From positions 1 to 20,094 of IMG/VR virus record IMGVR_UViG_3300020190_000445: 20,094 nt of DNA; one strand, 5' to 3'. The notes below the pieces were generated by a model. It searched no databases and was not told the origin of the DNA. It saw only the letters and a list, made by a program, of their open reading frames with translations. How positions within the stretch are numbered: the first letter of the stretch is position 1; each line of letters opens with the position of its first letter. The stretch comes from a virus. The position numbers and the translations under genes were made by a program. Of this stretch, positions 1 through 6,138 are shown piece after piece.

Positions 1-1218
1 GCGCAGCTCGGGCAGCTCACCTGCCATTTCGCGGATGACGCGCGATTGGATCGGTGCGCAGGCCGCGCCACATACTGGGCAGATGGGTGCTGGCTTGAAC
101 GCGGCATAGCACTCAGGGCATGTCCGCACTGACGGCGCTGCAGTGCTGGTGGTTCGCCTGACGCCATCAGCTAGCGACCAGTCGCGGTCATCATCTGGGA
201 AGCCATGGCGGGTGACATTGCCAACGTGATCGAGCACCAGCGCGTGGAGCTTGCCCGGCGCAGGCCGCAAAACGCGACCTACCTGCTGGAGGTAGAGCCC
301 TAGGGACTGCGTTGGCCGAAGCAAGATGGCGCAGCTAGCGGCTGGGATGTCGAAGCCTTCGGAGACCACATCAACAGTCACCAAAATCTGCAGCGTGCCG
401 GCACCAAATGCTGCAACGACTTGATCGCGATTTGGGGTGTTGCCGAGCAGGGTGGCGGCGTTGATGCCGGCGGCGGTGAATGCAGCGCAGACAGAGTTGG
501 CGTGATCGATGGAGCAGCAGAACGCGATCGCCTGCTGCCCTGCTGCTAGGCGCTGGTAATGAGCGATCGCATCGCCGGTGACCGTTGGGCGGTTCATGGC
601 ATCAGCGGCCTGGTCGGCGGCGTAATCACCAGCGCGCTTACGGATGCCCGATAGATCGGCCATCACCGGCGGAGCGTAAATGCGAGCGCCGGTGAGGTAG
701 GCGGCATTGATCAGGCTGGCGACGGATGGACCGAGCACAAGGTGATCGAAAGCCTGCGCTAGGCCGCGGCCATCGAGGCGGCATGGTGTGGCGGTGACGC
801 CCAGGCGGAAGGCATCAGGCCAGTGGCGAAGCACGCGATCCCATGAGCCTGCTGCGGCGTGATGGGCCTCATCGATAATGATTAGCGACGGCTGCCAAGT
901 CATTGTTGGGAGCCTGCGCACAAGGGTTTGCACTGAGGCCACCTGAACTGGTTGGTCACTGGTTGAAATGCCCGCAGCGATCAGGCCATGGTCAACGCCG
1001 ATCGCGGTGAGCTTGCGGCTGGCCTGATGGAGCAACTCGCGACGATGCACCAAGATCAGCACGTTGCGGCCACGCGCTACGGCGGACTGAGCGATGGCGG
1101 AGAAGATGATGGTCTTGCCGCCGCCGGTTGGTAGGCATAGCAGAGGAGCACGGCTACCAGCGCGGTAGGCATTGCGGAGGTCATCGATGGCCTGCTGCTG
1201 ATAACCGCGGAGCTGCAT
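1..1218 (-). CDS. SF2 DEAD/DEAH-box helicase with zinc ribbon (3' end outside window)
   Basis: An ATP-dependent superfamily 2 helicase or translocase, probably acting in phage DNA replication or recombination. Visible motifs: Walker A PTGGGKT at residues 30-36, DEAH box at 116-119, motif III-like VTATP near 141, a motif V-like stretch SEGFDIP near 285, and arginine-finger motif QQVGRVLRP at 311-319. A zinc ribbon follows, with CPEC at 367-370 and CPVC at 380-383. The frame stays open to base 1, so 406 codons are seen and the C-terminus is missing. The ATG at 1218 is the only in-frame start before a TAG at 1243-1245. The gene diverges from the exonuclease operon across 53 bp. The fold call is firm; the role in replication rather than restriction is inferred from the neighbours. 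Confidence 0.92.
   Translation of the reverse strand, partial: MQLRGYQQQAIDDLRNAYRAGSRAPLLCLPTGGGKTIIFSAIAQSAVARGRNVLILVHRRELLHQASRKLTAIGVDHGLIAAGISTSDQPVQVASVQTLVRRLPTMTWQPSLIIIDEAHHAAAGSWDRVLRHWPDAFRLGVTATPCRLDGRGLAQAFDHLVLGPSVASLINAAYLTGARIYAPPVMADLSGIRKRAGDYAADQAADAMNRPTVTGDAIAHYQRLAAGQQAIAFCCSIDHANSVCAAFTAAGINAATLLGNTPNRDQVVAAFGAGTLQILVTVDVVSEGFDIPAASCAILLRPTQSLGLYLQQVGRVLRPAPGKLHALVLDHVGNVTRHGFPDDDRDWSLADGVRRTTSTAAPSVRTCPECYAAFKPAPICPVCGAACAPIQSRVIREMAGELPELR
524..531. repeat. HIP1 octamer GCGATCGC
   Basis: An exact copy of the highly iterated palindrome of cyanobacterial genomes. Further exact copies are at 563-570 and 2714-2721. Three copies in 20 kb exceed the chance expectation of under one and support a cyanobacterial host. 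Confidence 0.7.
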
Positions 1219-1271
1219 GAGGTTGCATCTGATTGCATCAGGCTATAGGGTGGCGCAAGTCGCCACAACCC
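1219..1271. promoter_or_regulatory. Divergent control region with two palindromes
   Basis: This 53-bp gap lies between the divergently transcribed helicase and exonuclease genes. It contains TTGCATC twice, at 1223-1229 and 1233-1239, exactly 10 bp apart. A perfect inverted repeat CTGAT-TGC-ATCAG is at 1229-1241. A -10-like TATAGG is at 1244-1249 on the plus strand. A perfect 6-bp inverted repeat GTGGCG-CAAGT-CGCCAC is at 1250-1266 and ends 5 nt before the exonuclease ATG. The arrangement suggests an operator-controlled promoter for the recombination operon, possibly with a leader hairpin over the start site. No clear Shine-Dalgarno sequence is seen. The function is inference. Confidence 0.55.
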
Positions 1272-2108
1272 ATGGAGAACGCCGACTATCACGCGCACCC
1301 TGCGATCAGCAAAAGCCATCTCGACCTGATCGCTCGCAGCCCGTTGCACTACTGGGCGCGGTTCATCGATGAGAAGCGCATCATCCCTGAGCCTTCAGCC
1401 GCTCACAGGCTCGGCAGTGCGCTCCACACCCATGTGCTTGAGCTGCACAAATGGGACCGCGACTATGCGGTGGCACCTGATGGCATCGACCGGCGCACCA
1501 AGGCCGGTAAGGAGGCATGGGCAGCATTCGAGGCCGATGCTGCTGGCAAGACGATGCTGAGCCGCGATGAGGCTGACCATGTGATGCACATGGGCAGAGC
1601 GATCCTGAGCCATCCCGCCGCGGCCATGCTGCTCAACCTGCCAGGCAAAGCTGAGACCACCCACATGTGGACGGATGCCACCACCGGCCTGGAGTGCAAA
1701 TGCCGCCCGGATTGGTTGACCAGCGACGGCGCGATTGTGGTGGACCTGAAGACCACCGAGGACGCTTCCCCGACCGGGTTCCGCAAGTCGATTGCCCAAT
1801 GGCGCTACGGAGTGCAAGCAGCTTGGTATACCCACTCGCTGGAGCAGGCCACCGGCACCAGGCCGATGCAGTTCATCTTCATTGCTGTGGAGAAGAAGCC
1901 GCCTTATGCGGTGGCGGTCTACGCAGCCGATGATCAAATGATTGAACACGGCATGAAGACCGCCATGCGCGACCTAGCCAAGCTGGCGGAATGTAAGGCC
2001 GCCGGTAATTGGCCTGGCTACAGCGACCAGATCGAGATGATCAGCCTGCCGGCGTGGATGACAGACAGCAAGACCACGCAACCCATCGAGGAAATCCAGG
2101 AGTTCTGA
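1272..2108 (+). CDS. RecE/exonuclease VIII-like PD-(D/E)XK nuclease
   Basis: A 278-aa nuclease of the phage PD-(D/E)XK exonuclease group (putative exodeoxyribonuclease 8). It is expected to resect double-stranded DNA ends to give single strands for its annealing partner. Active-site pattern: ECKCRPDW supplies Asp147, VVDLKTT supplies Asp158 and Lys160, and YGVQAAWY downstream matches the QxxxY motif of RecB-family nucleases. The N-terminus (HPAISKSHLDLIARSP, then RLGSALHTHVLE) is typical of this family. The ATG at 1272 was chosen; a TTG at 1233 would add 13 unlikely residues and run through the control region. Its TGA overlaps the next ATG by one base, so it is translationally coupled to the RecT-like gene, as in Rac recE-recT. 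Confidence 0.88.
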   Translation: MENADYHAHPAISKSHLDLIARSPLHYWARFIDEKRIIPEPSAAHRLGSALHTHVLELHKWDRDYAVAPDGIDRRTKAGKEAWAAFEADAAGKTMLSRDEADHVMHMGRAILSHPAAAMLLNLPGKAETTHMWTDATTGLECKCRPDWLTSDGAIVVDLKTTEDASPTGFRKSIAQWRYGVQAAWYTHSLEQATGTRPMQFIFIAVEKKPPYAVAVYAADDQMIEHGMKTAMRDLAKLAECKAAGNWPGYSDQIEMISLPAWMTDSKTTQPIEEIQEF

Positions 2109-2785
2109 TGACCGACAGCACAGCAATCACAACAACCACCGGCTCAGTGTTCAGCGGCATCGCCGCGTTCGAGGACGCCCAGCGCATCGCCAAGGCCCTG
2201 GCCAGCAGCACATTGATCCCGCCGCAGTTTCAAGGCCAGCAGGGTTTTGCCAACTGCTTGGTGGCGCTTGAGATCGCCAACCGGATGCGGATGAGTCCGT
2301 TCCAGGTGATGCAGAACCTGCACATCATCCACGGCCGCCCGAGCTGGAGCAGCCAGTTCATCATTGCTCTAGTCAACGGCTGCGGCCGCTTTGAGCCACT
2401 GCAGTATGAATTGGCCGGCAAGGGCGATGAGATGGCCTGCAGGTGCTCTGCGGTGGACAAAGCCACAGGCAAGACCGTCACCGGCCCGGCAGTGAGCATG
2501 GCGATGGCCCGCGCGGAAGGCTGGTCAACCAAGGCCGGCAGCAAGTGGAAGACCATGCCCGAGCTGATGCTGAGGTACAGGGCAGCGGCGATGTTCGGGC
2601 GTCTGTATGTGCCCGACCTGCTTGTTGGCATCCAGAGCCAAGAGGAAGTGGTGGACATCCAGCCGGTGAGCGTGAGCGAGAGCCCGGCGGCGAGCGTGGC
2701 GGATCTCAATGCTGCGATCGCTCAGCCTGTCCCGCCCGCACAGCCGGAGCCACAGCCCCAGGCCGAGAGCGATGAACTCTTCTGA
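2108..2785 (+). CDS. RecT-like single-strand annealing protein
   Basis: A 225-aa protein directly after the exonuclease, starting at the ATG that overlaps its stop codon. The core contains MRMSPFQVMQNLHIIHGRPSW and, further on, KWKTMPELMLRYRAAAMFGR, patterns I associate with RecT-type phage recombinases. The usual role is annealing complementary single strands produced by the exonuclease. The C-terminal 40 or so residues are low-complexity, rich in Pro, Gln and Ala, and end in the acidic tip ESDELF, which recalls the disordered linker and tip of bacterial SSB. Gene order strongly supports the call. Assignment to RecT rather than another annealase family rests on remembered motifs and needs a profile search. 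Confidence 0.7.
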   Translation: MTDSTAITTTTGSVFSGIAAFEDAQRIAKALASSTLIPPQFQGQQGFANCLVALEIANRMRMSPFQVMQNLHIIHGRPSWSSQFIIALVNGCGRFEPLQYELAGKGDEMACRCSAVDKATGKTVTGPAVSMAMARAEGWSTKAGSKWKTMPELMLRYRAAAMFGRLYVPDLLVGIQSQEEVVDIQPVSVSESPAASVADLNAAIAQPVPPAQPEPQPQAESDELF

Positions 2786-2963
2786 TTACCTGACCGCTAA
2801 CCAGCTTGCTGAGCGTTGGGGAGTCCACCGCGACACCCTGATGCGCTGGCGTAAGGCTGGCAAGGGCCCAGCGTATTTCCGCACGCCGGGTTTCGTGCTC
2901 TACCCATTGGCCGGGGTGGAGCAATACGAACAGGCCAACACCATTACCAACGAGGACCAATGA
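2772..2963 (+). CDS. Small helix-turn-helix DNA-binding protein
   Basis: A 63-aa protein overlapping the end of the RecT-like gene by 14 bp. The segment LTANQLAERWGVHRDTLMRW near residues 7-26 is a clear helix-turn-helix of the AlpA/excisionase/MerR-like type, followed by a short wing (YFRTPGFVLYP). It could be an excisionase-like architectural protein or a transcriptional regulator of this operon. A longer reading from 2709 adds an Arg/Ser-rich segment that is only the shadow of the RecT-like C-terminus, so the ATG at 2772 was preferred. Its stop overlaps the next start as ATGA. The palindromes at 1229-1266 and the TGTGA boxes at 3739 and 6139 are possible targets, by inference only. Confidence 0.8.
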   Translation: MNSSDYLTANQLAERWGVHRDTLMRWRKAGKGPAYFRTPGFVLYPLAGVEQYEQANTITNEDQ

Positions 2964-3277
2964 GCTTCAAGCTGAACCTGAGCATCTTCAAATCGACCAA
3001 GCCCGAGATCAAGGTGGACTTCAACGGGATGATGAACATTAAGGTGGAGGAGCTGGATGCCCTCTGCCGGTACATCATGAGCCAGACGCCGGATCAGTAC
3101 GGCAGCGTCCAGGTGCCGGTGACTGGCTGGAAGAAGACCAGCAGCAAGGGATTGAACTACATCAGCGCAGTGGCTCAGCCGCCGCGCGATTGGGTGGATC
3201 CTGGCAATGCTGCGCAGAGCCTCACTGCTGCCACCGATGGCGTGGTGCTGAACATCCAGGATGCTGACCTGTTCTAA
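2960..3277 (+). CDS. Unidentified recombination-operon protein, possibly SSB-like
   Basis: A 105-aa protein and the last gene of the exonuclease operon, overlapping the HTH gene by 4 bp. No family is recognised with confidence. The middle segment VPVTGWKKTSSKGLNYIS looks like the beta-strand and basic-loop pattern of small OB-fold single-strand binding proteins. The protein ends in the acidic-hydrophobic tip QDADLF, which resembles the SSB C-terminal tip and the ESDELF end of the RecT-like protein two genes upstream. Position next to an exonuclease and an annealase fits a single-strand DNA binding role. This is inference from local sequence and context. Confidence 0.5.
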   Translation: MSFKLNLSIFKSTKPEIKVDFNGMMNIKVEELDALCRYIMSQTPDQYGSVQVPVTGWKKTSSKGLNYISAVAQPPRDWVDPGNAAQSLTAATDGVVLNIQDADLF

Positions 3278-3477
3278 AAGCCCATCAGCTCACATTCGAG
3301 GCGAGCGATTTCGTTGACGGCCTGCTGGAGCAGTTGCTGCTGGTAGCAGGTTTGTTTGTAGAGCGCGACGGCCATGGCGCCCGCGTCCGGGCTTGAGAGC
3401 AGGGCGCGGGCTTTCTTTTCAATGTCAAATTGCTGTTCGGCTGTCAGGCTGACGGCCATCCACTCACCGAACTGCAT
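3274..3477 (-). CDS. NblA-like small protein (candidate)
   Basis: A 67-aa protein on the strand opposite its neighbours, meeting the preceding gene tail to tail with a 4-bp overlap. An internal ATG at 3459 would give 61 aa, the usual NblA length. The order SLTAEQQF, a gap, then ALYKQTCYQQQLLQQ resembles NblA proteins, which carry an L-x-x-E-Q-E-F segment followed by L-Y-K/R-Q and a helical end. NblA directs the Clp protease to phycobilisomes, and some freshwater cyanophages (Ma-LMM01, PaV-LD) carry it. The match is by eye and could be chance similarity of a short helical protein. Its separate strand implies its own promoter, but none is clear upstream. Confidence 0.45.
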   Translation of the reverse strand: MQFGEWMAVSLTAEQQFDIEKKARALLSSPDAGAMAVALYKQTCYQQQLLQQAVNEIARLECELMGF

Positions 3478-3512
3478 TGTGCTAGACCAGTGGGGTACGT
3501 CTCAAGATAGCG

Positions 3513-3743
3513 ATGCAATGCCCGCGATGCTCCAGCAGTGACATCAAGGCGATGGCGACGAACAACCGGGATGCCGAGGTGACAGTGCGCAAGCGTGCTT
3601 GCCTTGACTGCGGCCATGCGTGGTTCACGGTTGAGGTACTGGTCAGCCCTGCGGTGGTGGGGTGGAGCCGGAAAACAAAGGGTCAGAGCAAGCCAGAACT
3701 GCGGGTGCCAGTTGAGATCGCGGTTGGCGAGGGTGCCGTGTGA
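3513..3743 (+). CDS. NrdR-like zinc ribbon protein
   Basis: A 76-aa protein with two zinc knuckles: CPRC at residues 3-6 and CLDC at 30-33, the second set in RKRACLDCGHAWFTVEV. This matches the N-terminal zinc ribbon of the ribonucleotide reductase repressor NrdR (RRRECLxCGxRFTT pattern) without its ATP-cone domain. Such free-standing ribbons are common in phages and probably bind nucleic acid or modify transcription. It opens the plus-strand small-gene block. Its TGA stop is itself part of a TGTGA half-site of the next regulatory region. Target unknown. Confidence 0.72.
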   Translation: MQCPRCSSSDIKAMATNNRDAEVTVRKRACLDCGHAWFTVEVLVSPAVVGWSRKTKGQSKPELRVPVEIAVGEGAV

Positions 3744-3792
3744 AAAACTGTCACAAGCCTGTGGCAAGTGCCCCGTCGGTGGGGCATACTTA
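3739..3792 (+). promoter_or_regulatory. Regulatory element, copy A
   Basis: Directly after the zinc ribbon gene there is a TGTGA-N7-TCACA inverted repeat at 3739-3755. It is followed by GTGCCCC-N6-GGGGCAT at 3768-3787, running into CATACT, a weak -10-like box, at 3785-3790. The 25-bp segment 3768-3792 matches 22 of 25 bases of copy B at 6177-6201. A further GCCC-GAAG-GGGC inverted repeat follows at 3799-3810. The palindrome sits in the -35/-10 spacer position, as expected for an operator. The first gene downstream starts at 3827. Confidence 0.65.
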
Positions 3793-3826
3793 GGTCACGC
3801 CCGAAGGGGCACCGCATCTCTGACTC

Positions 3827-3988
3827 ATGACCCTCCACATCGAAGGCATCACCTACGAGATTCTGAAGGCTGAAAACTACGTCTACAACGGCAACGCCCG
3901 GATTCAGTACACGGTCAAGCGTCCGCGCGGTCGCCGCTCCTATCTCGTAGTCAAGTACGAGAACGGCCAATTCAGCTCGGTGGTGTGA
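3827..3988 (+). CDS. Small basic hypothetical protein
   Basis: A 53-aa protein, the first gene after regulatory copy A. The sequence suggests alternating beta strands with a basic turn (TVKRPRGRRSYLVVKYENGQ). No family is recognised. It has no evident Shine-Dalgarno sequence, which is common in cyanobacteria. Its TGA overlaps the next ATG by one base, so the two are probably co-translated. Confidence 0.65.
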   Translation: MTLHIEGITYEILKAENYVYNGNARIQYTVKRPRGRRSYLVVKYENGQFSSVV

Positions 3989-4158
3989 TGCCCATCCGCT
4001 TCCGCACCGTCAAGCTGATCACCTATGCCGTCCGCAAACTGGGCGGCACGATCAGCTCAGAGCATTGCCTGCACACCGTCTACCTGCCCGAGCAGCTGCC
4101 TGCCGGGCCCTTTACACGCTCTCAACTCATCAACTGGGCTAATCGCCACCTGTCATGA
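3988..4158 (+). CDS. Small hypothetical protein, paralogue of the 6463 gene
   Basis: A 56-aa protein. It begins with RTVKLITYAVRKLGG and ends with SQLINWANRHLS. The protein at 6463-6648 begins with KTIKSVRLELHRRGG and ends with DELLDWANEYLN, with a similar proline-containing middle (LPEQLP against LPEYAP). The two look like diverged copies. Each is the second gene after one copy of the shared regulatory element. No known family is recognised. Overlaps of 1 bp upstream and 4 bp downstream place it in an operon. Confidence 0.68.
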   Translation: MPIRFRTVKLITYAVRKLGGTISSEHCLHTVYLPEQLPAGPFTRSQLINWANRHLS

Positions 4159-4289
4159 CTGATCGAATCAACAACGCCATCTGCCTGCTGATCGTCGCGG
4201 CTGTGTTTGCCATGATCGGCCTTGAAGCCGGCAACCAGCCCGGCATGACCCACAGCGGCACGCAGCCAGTGGTGGAGGTGCGCAAGTGA
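4155..4289 (+). CDS. Single-span membrane peptide
   Basis: A 44-aa protein starting at an ATG that overlaps the previous stop (ATGA). Residues about 7-25 (NAICLLIVAAVFAMIGLEA) form one hydrophobic membrane segment. The rest is a short polar tail. No family is recognised. A role in the host membrane, such as a superinfection or takeover factor, is possible but unproven. It is supported mainly by tight 4-bp overlaps at both ends. Confidence 0.55.
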   Translation: MTDRINNAICLLIVAAVFAMIGLEAGNQPGMTHSGTQPVVEVRK

Positions 4290-4558
4290 GGGTTCCCGGC
4301 AACTGTCTCGCTATCGCAAATCTCTTAGAAAGAACCATTCGCTATACGACGACTAGAAAGACTTTTTCTATCGACGTTTTACAGACCGATTTTGGAAACA
4401 AAGCAAAGGCTAACAAGCTCATTACCCTGCATTGTGTTTATGGCAGGGCTCTTAAAGCATCCCTTGACGAGTTTGAAACTTTTGTAGACGATGGCTACTT
4501 CGAGGGATTTGTGTATTTGTTCACTCCTTGGACCGGCTGGTCCCTTCTTCAGTCATGA
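4286..4558 (+). CDS. AT-rich hypothetical protein, likely acquired gene
   Basis: A 90-aa protein with a GTG start overlapping the previous TGA. No family is recognised. Unlike its GC-rich neighbours it uses AT-rich codons such as TTA, AGA, TTT and CTT, and the DNA is visibly lower in GC over its whole length. The C-terminal half contains an acidic-aromatic patch (DEFETFVDDGYFEGFVYLF). The different composition inside an overlapped operon suggests a recent insertion, a so-called moron. Its stop overlaps the next ATG. Confidence 0.65.
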   Translation: MRVPGNCLAIANLLERTIRYTTTRKTFSIDVLQTDFGNKAKANKLITLHCVYGRALKASLDEFETFVDDGYFEGFVYLFTPWTGWSLLQS

Positions 4559-4725
4559 CCCCCCGCCGCTTCTACTTCACGATCAAGGATGCGAACGTCT
4601 GTGAATGCGTGATGGCGCACAGCCTGACCGAGGCCAAGCTGATCGCTGCTGATACCTGGCTGCCCTTCTGGTCTCAACTGGAGTGGCTCAACCCTGAAAC
4701 CGTTACCGACATCCCCAGTGATTAA
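4555..4725 (+). CDS. Small hypothetical protein
   Basis: A 56-aa protein starting at the ATG that overlaps the stop of the AT-rich gene; a start 27 bp upstream would add nine residues and is not favoured. The sequence reads as a beta strand (RRFYFTIKD), then an Ala-rich helix (SLTEAKLIAADTW) and a tryptophan-containing tail. No family is recognised. GC-rich codon use returns here, marking the right boundary of the AT-rich insert. Confidence 0.6.
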   Translation: MTPRRFYFTIKDANVCECVMAHSLTEAKLIAADTWLPFWSQLEWLNPETVTDIPSD

Positions 4726-4924
4726 CTCTGCAGCAGCACGCGCCCGGCTCTATAGCCTGCTGGAGGGCAGCAACACCTTCAAGGCTGGGCAACGATCAGA
4801 ACGCGATCGGCTACGCCTGCTGATCGACATCCGCATCGATCAACTGCGCGGCACCATGGGCATCCGCAACCGCGAACAGCTTTGCCAGGAGCTGCAACAC
4901 ATCCGTAAGTATTTCGACGAATGA
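4718..4924 (+). CDS. Small helical hypothetical protein
   Basis: A 68-aa, strongly charged, helix-forming protein with a GTG start inside the end of the previous gene (8-bp overlap). It is rich in Arg, Leu and Gln (SERDRLRLLIDIRIDQLRG) and probably forms a coiled coil. No family is recognised. Its stop overlaps the next ATG by 4 bp. Confidence 0.62.
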   Translation: MINSAAARARLYSLLEGSNTFKAGQRSERDRLRLLIDIRIDQLRGTMGIRNREQLCQELQHIRKYFDE

Positions 4925-5202
4925 GAATCGATCAGCAACGTGCCGACATGATGGAGGCGCTGTACCAACGCAGTGGCCGTGAGCAGTTGCCGTATGGGCA
5001 TCCACTGCGCGGCACGCTGACTGGCCTGTGGGCAGAGTTCAGCCGCGACATAGCCGCCAACTTCCGCGACACCTACTACCCCGATCTCTTCGCTCGTGTG
5101 GTGAAGGCAATGGACGCCACCGAATCGGTGATGACCGAGAAGCAAGCGCAACAGGCCATCGAAGTTTGCCGCCAGGTGTTGCTAGGCGATAAGTGGCGTT
5201 GA
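4921..5202 (+). CDS. Hypothetical protein
   Basis: A 93-aa, mainly helical protein, coupled to the preceding gene by an ATGA overlap. It has a basic N-terminal half, an aromatic patch (NFRDTYYPDLF) and a Gln/Ala-rich C-terminal helix (EKQAQQAIEVCRQVLL). No family is recognised. It ends 15 bp before the next gene. Confidence 0.65.
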   Translation: MRIDQQRADMMEALYQRSGREQLPYGHPLRGTLTGLWAEFSRDIAANFRDTYYPDLFARVVKAMDATESVMTEKQAQQAIEVCRQVLLGDKWR

Positions 5203-5217
5203 CGGCATGATGTTGCT

Positions 5218-5436
5218 ATGCGCGAACATCTCCAGTTGACATGGCTTGAGTGGGCAGCGGTCCGTCTGCTGGCTAAATCACGCCGCGTTGGCCTGCTGGT
5301 GCTCAAGCCATATGGCTCGCGGCTGGTATTCGTCGCCAAGGATGTCACCGATCCGATCGACCTGGTGGACGATGAGCCGATCACCATGCAGCTGGAGCGG
5401 TTGTATCACCAACCGAGTTTTGGCGAGACGGAATGA
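5218..5436 (+). CDS. Small hypothetical protein
   Basis: A 72-aa protein. The N-terminal helix (TWLEWAAVRLLAKSRRVG) is followed by hydrophobic strands (LLVLKPYGSRLVFVAKD) and an acidic segment (DPIDLVDDEP). No family is recognised. It overlaps the next gene by 4 bp. Confidence 0.62.
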   Translation: MREHLQLTWLEWAAVRLLAKSRRVGLLVLKPYGSRLVFVAKDVTDPIDLVDDEPITMQLERLYHQPSFGETE

Positions 5437-5771
5437 TTCGCCTGAAGTCTGGCCGCCTGTTGCTTGTCTGCGATCGTGCTGATCGGACTTGGCACGCTCG
5501 GATCATCCTTGGCCCGAAGCCTGAACAACAGCTGGACATTGACACAGGCACTATCCAGCTTCATCAGGCGATGCTGCGGGCGCAGACCTTGTTTCAGGCC
5601 GCAGTCGGCAGCATCCGCCCTAAGACGGCGAGCGTGATGTGTTGGGATTGCTTGCAGTGGGATATGACCCATCAGCATTGTGACTTGGAGATACCAGAGG
5701 CAAAGCGTACGGGTGGCCGCTGCGCTGTGACCTGCGAATGGTTTCAGCGGGCATTAGTGGCCCCTGACTGA
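5433..5771 (+). CDS. Cysteine-rich hypothetical protein, possible zinc binder
   Basis: A 112-aa protein whose C-terminal third holds five cysteines: Cys70 and Cys73 (CWDC), Cys83, Cys97 and Cys101, with nearby His80 and His82. The spacing suggests a small zinc-binding or disulfide-bonded module. The N-terminal part appears to be beta strands (GRLLLVCDR, WHARIILGPKPEQ) followed by a helix. I do not recognise the family. It is the largest product of the small-gene block and starts within a 4-bp overlap. Confidence 0.66.
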   Translation: MIRLKSGRLLLVCDRADRTWHARIILGPKPEQQLDIDTGTIQLHQAMLRAQTLFQAAVGSIRPKTASVMCWDCLQWDMTHQHCDLEIPEAKRTGGRCAVTCEWFQRALVAPD

Positions 5772-5773
5772 AA

Positions 5774-5968
5774 GTGCCCGAGCGTGACTTCAACACGCCA
5801 GTGCGTGAGCCATGGAACGCAATCATCTACCAATCGCTCAAGGCGATTGACCAACACAACCAGCTTGGGTTCAGGACTGGCGACCGATGGCATTTTGAGC
5901 AGGCCAAGGCGCTGCGTGCTTATGTTTCAAGGTTGAAGGATTGGATTCATCAGCAAGAAGGGCAATGA
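5774..5968 (+). CDS. Small hypothetical protein
   Basis: A 64-aa protein with a GTG start two bases after the preceding stop. It is polar and helical, rich in His, Gln and Trp (EPWNAIIYQSLKAIDQHNQ). No family is recognised. It overlaps the next ATG by 4 bp. Confidence 0.6.
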   Translation: MPERDFNTPVREPWNAIIYQSLKAIDQHNQLGFRTGDRWHFEQAKALRAYVSRLKDWIHQQEGQ

Positions 5969-6135
5969 CTGAGCCTGTGGTGTTGGCACGGTTTGAGCGT
6001 GATGGCGGCAGCATTGAGACGTTGTTCCGCGAAGGGATGGAGATCTACTACCGGAGTTGTGTGGGCGGCATCTGCCGGTATAGCTCGGACTTGTTTCAAG
6101 CTGAGCTGTACCTTGAGCAGCTGCTGAGCCCATGA
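5965..6135 (+). CDS. Small hypothetical protein
   Basis: A 56-aa protein. The ATG at 5965, overlapping the previous TGA, was preferred to a start 24 bp upstream in the same frame. A beta strand (VVLARFERDGG) is followed by a helical end. Cys residues lie in SCVGGICRYSS. No family is recognised. It is the last gene before regulatory copy B. Confidence 0.58.
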   Translation: MTEPVVLARFERDGGSIETLFREGMEIYYRSCVGGICRYSSDLFQAELYLEQLLSP

Positions 6136-6138
6136 GAG

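Noticed and set aside
1233-1271. TTG start extending the exonuclease by 13 residues
   Set aside because: It would overlap the -10-like box and palindromes, and the extra residues do not look like the family N-terminus. The ATG at 1272 fits better.
1395-1949. 184-codon minus-strand frame
   Set aside because: It is antisense to the PD-(D/E)XK nuclease, which has clear active-site motifs. It has no coupled neighbours.
2230-2709. 159-codon minus-strand frame
   Set aside because: It is antisense to the RecT-like gene and shows no family likeness.
3739-3755. CRP-type site (TGTGA-N6-TCACA)
   Set aside because: The half-sites are perfect, but the spacer is 7 bp, not 6, and copy B has direct rather than inverted boxes. 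Kept as a general operator candidate, not as a CRP site.
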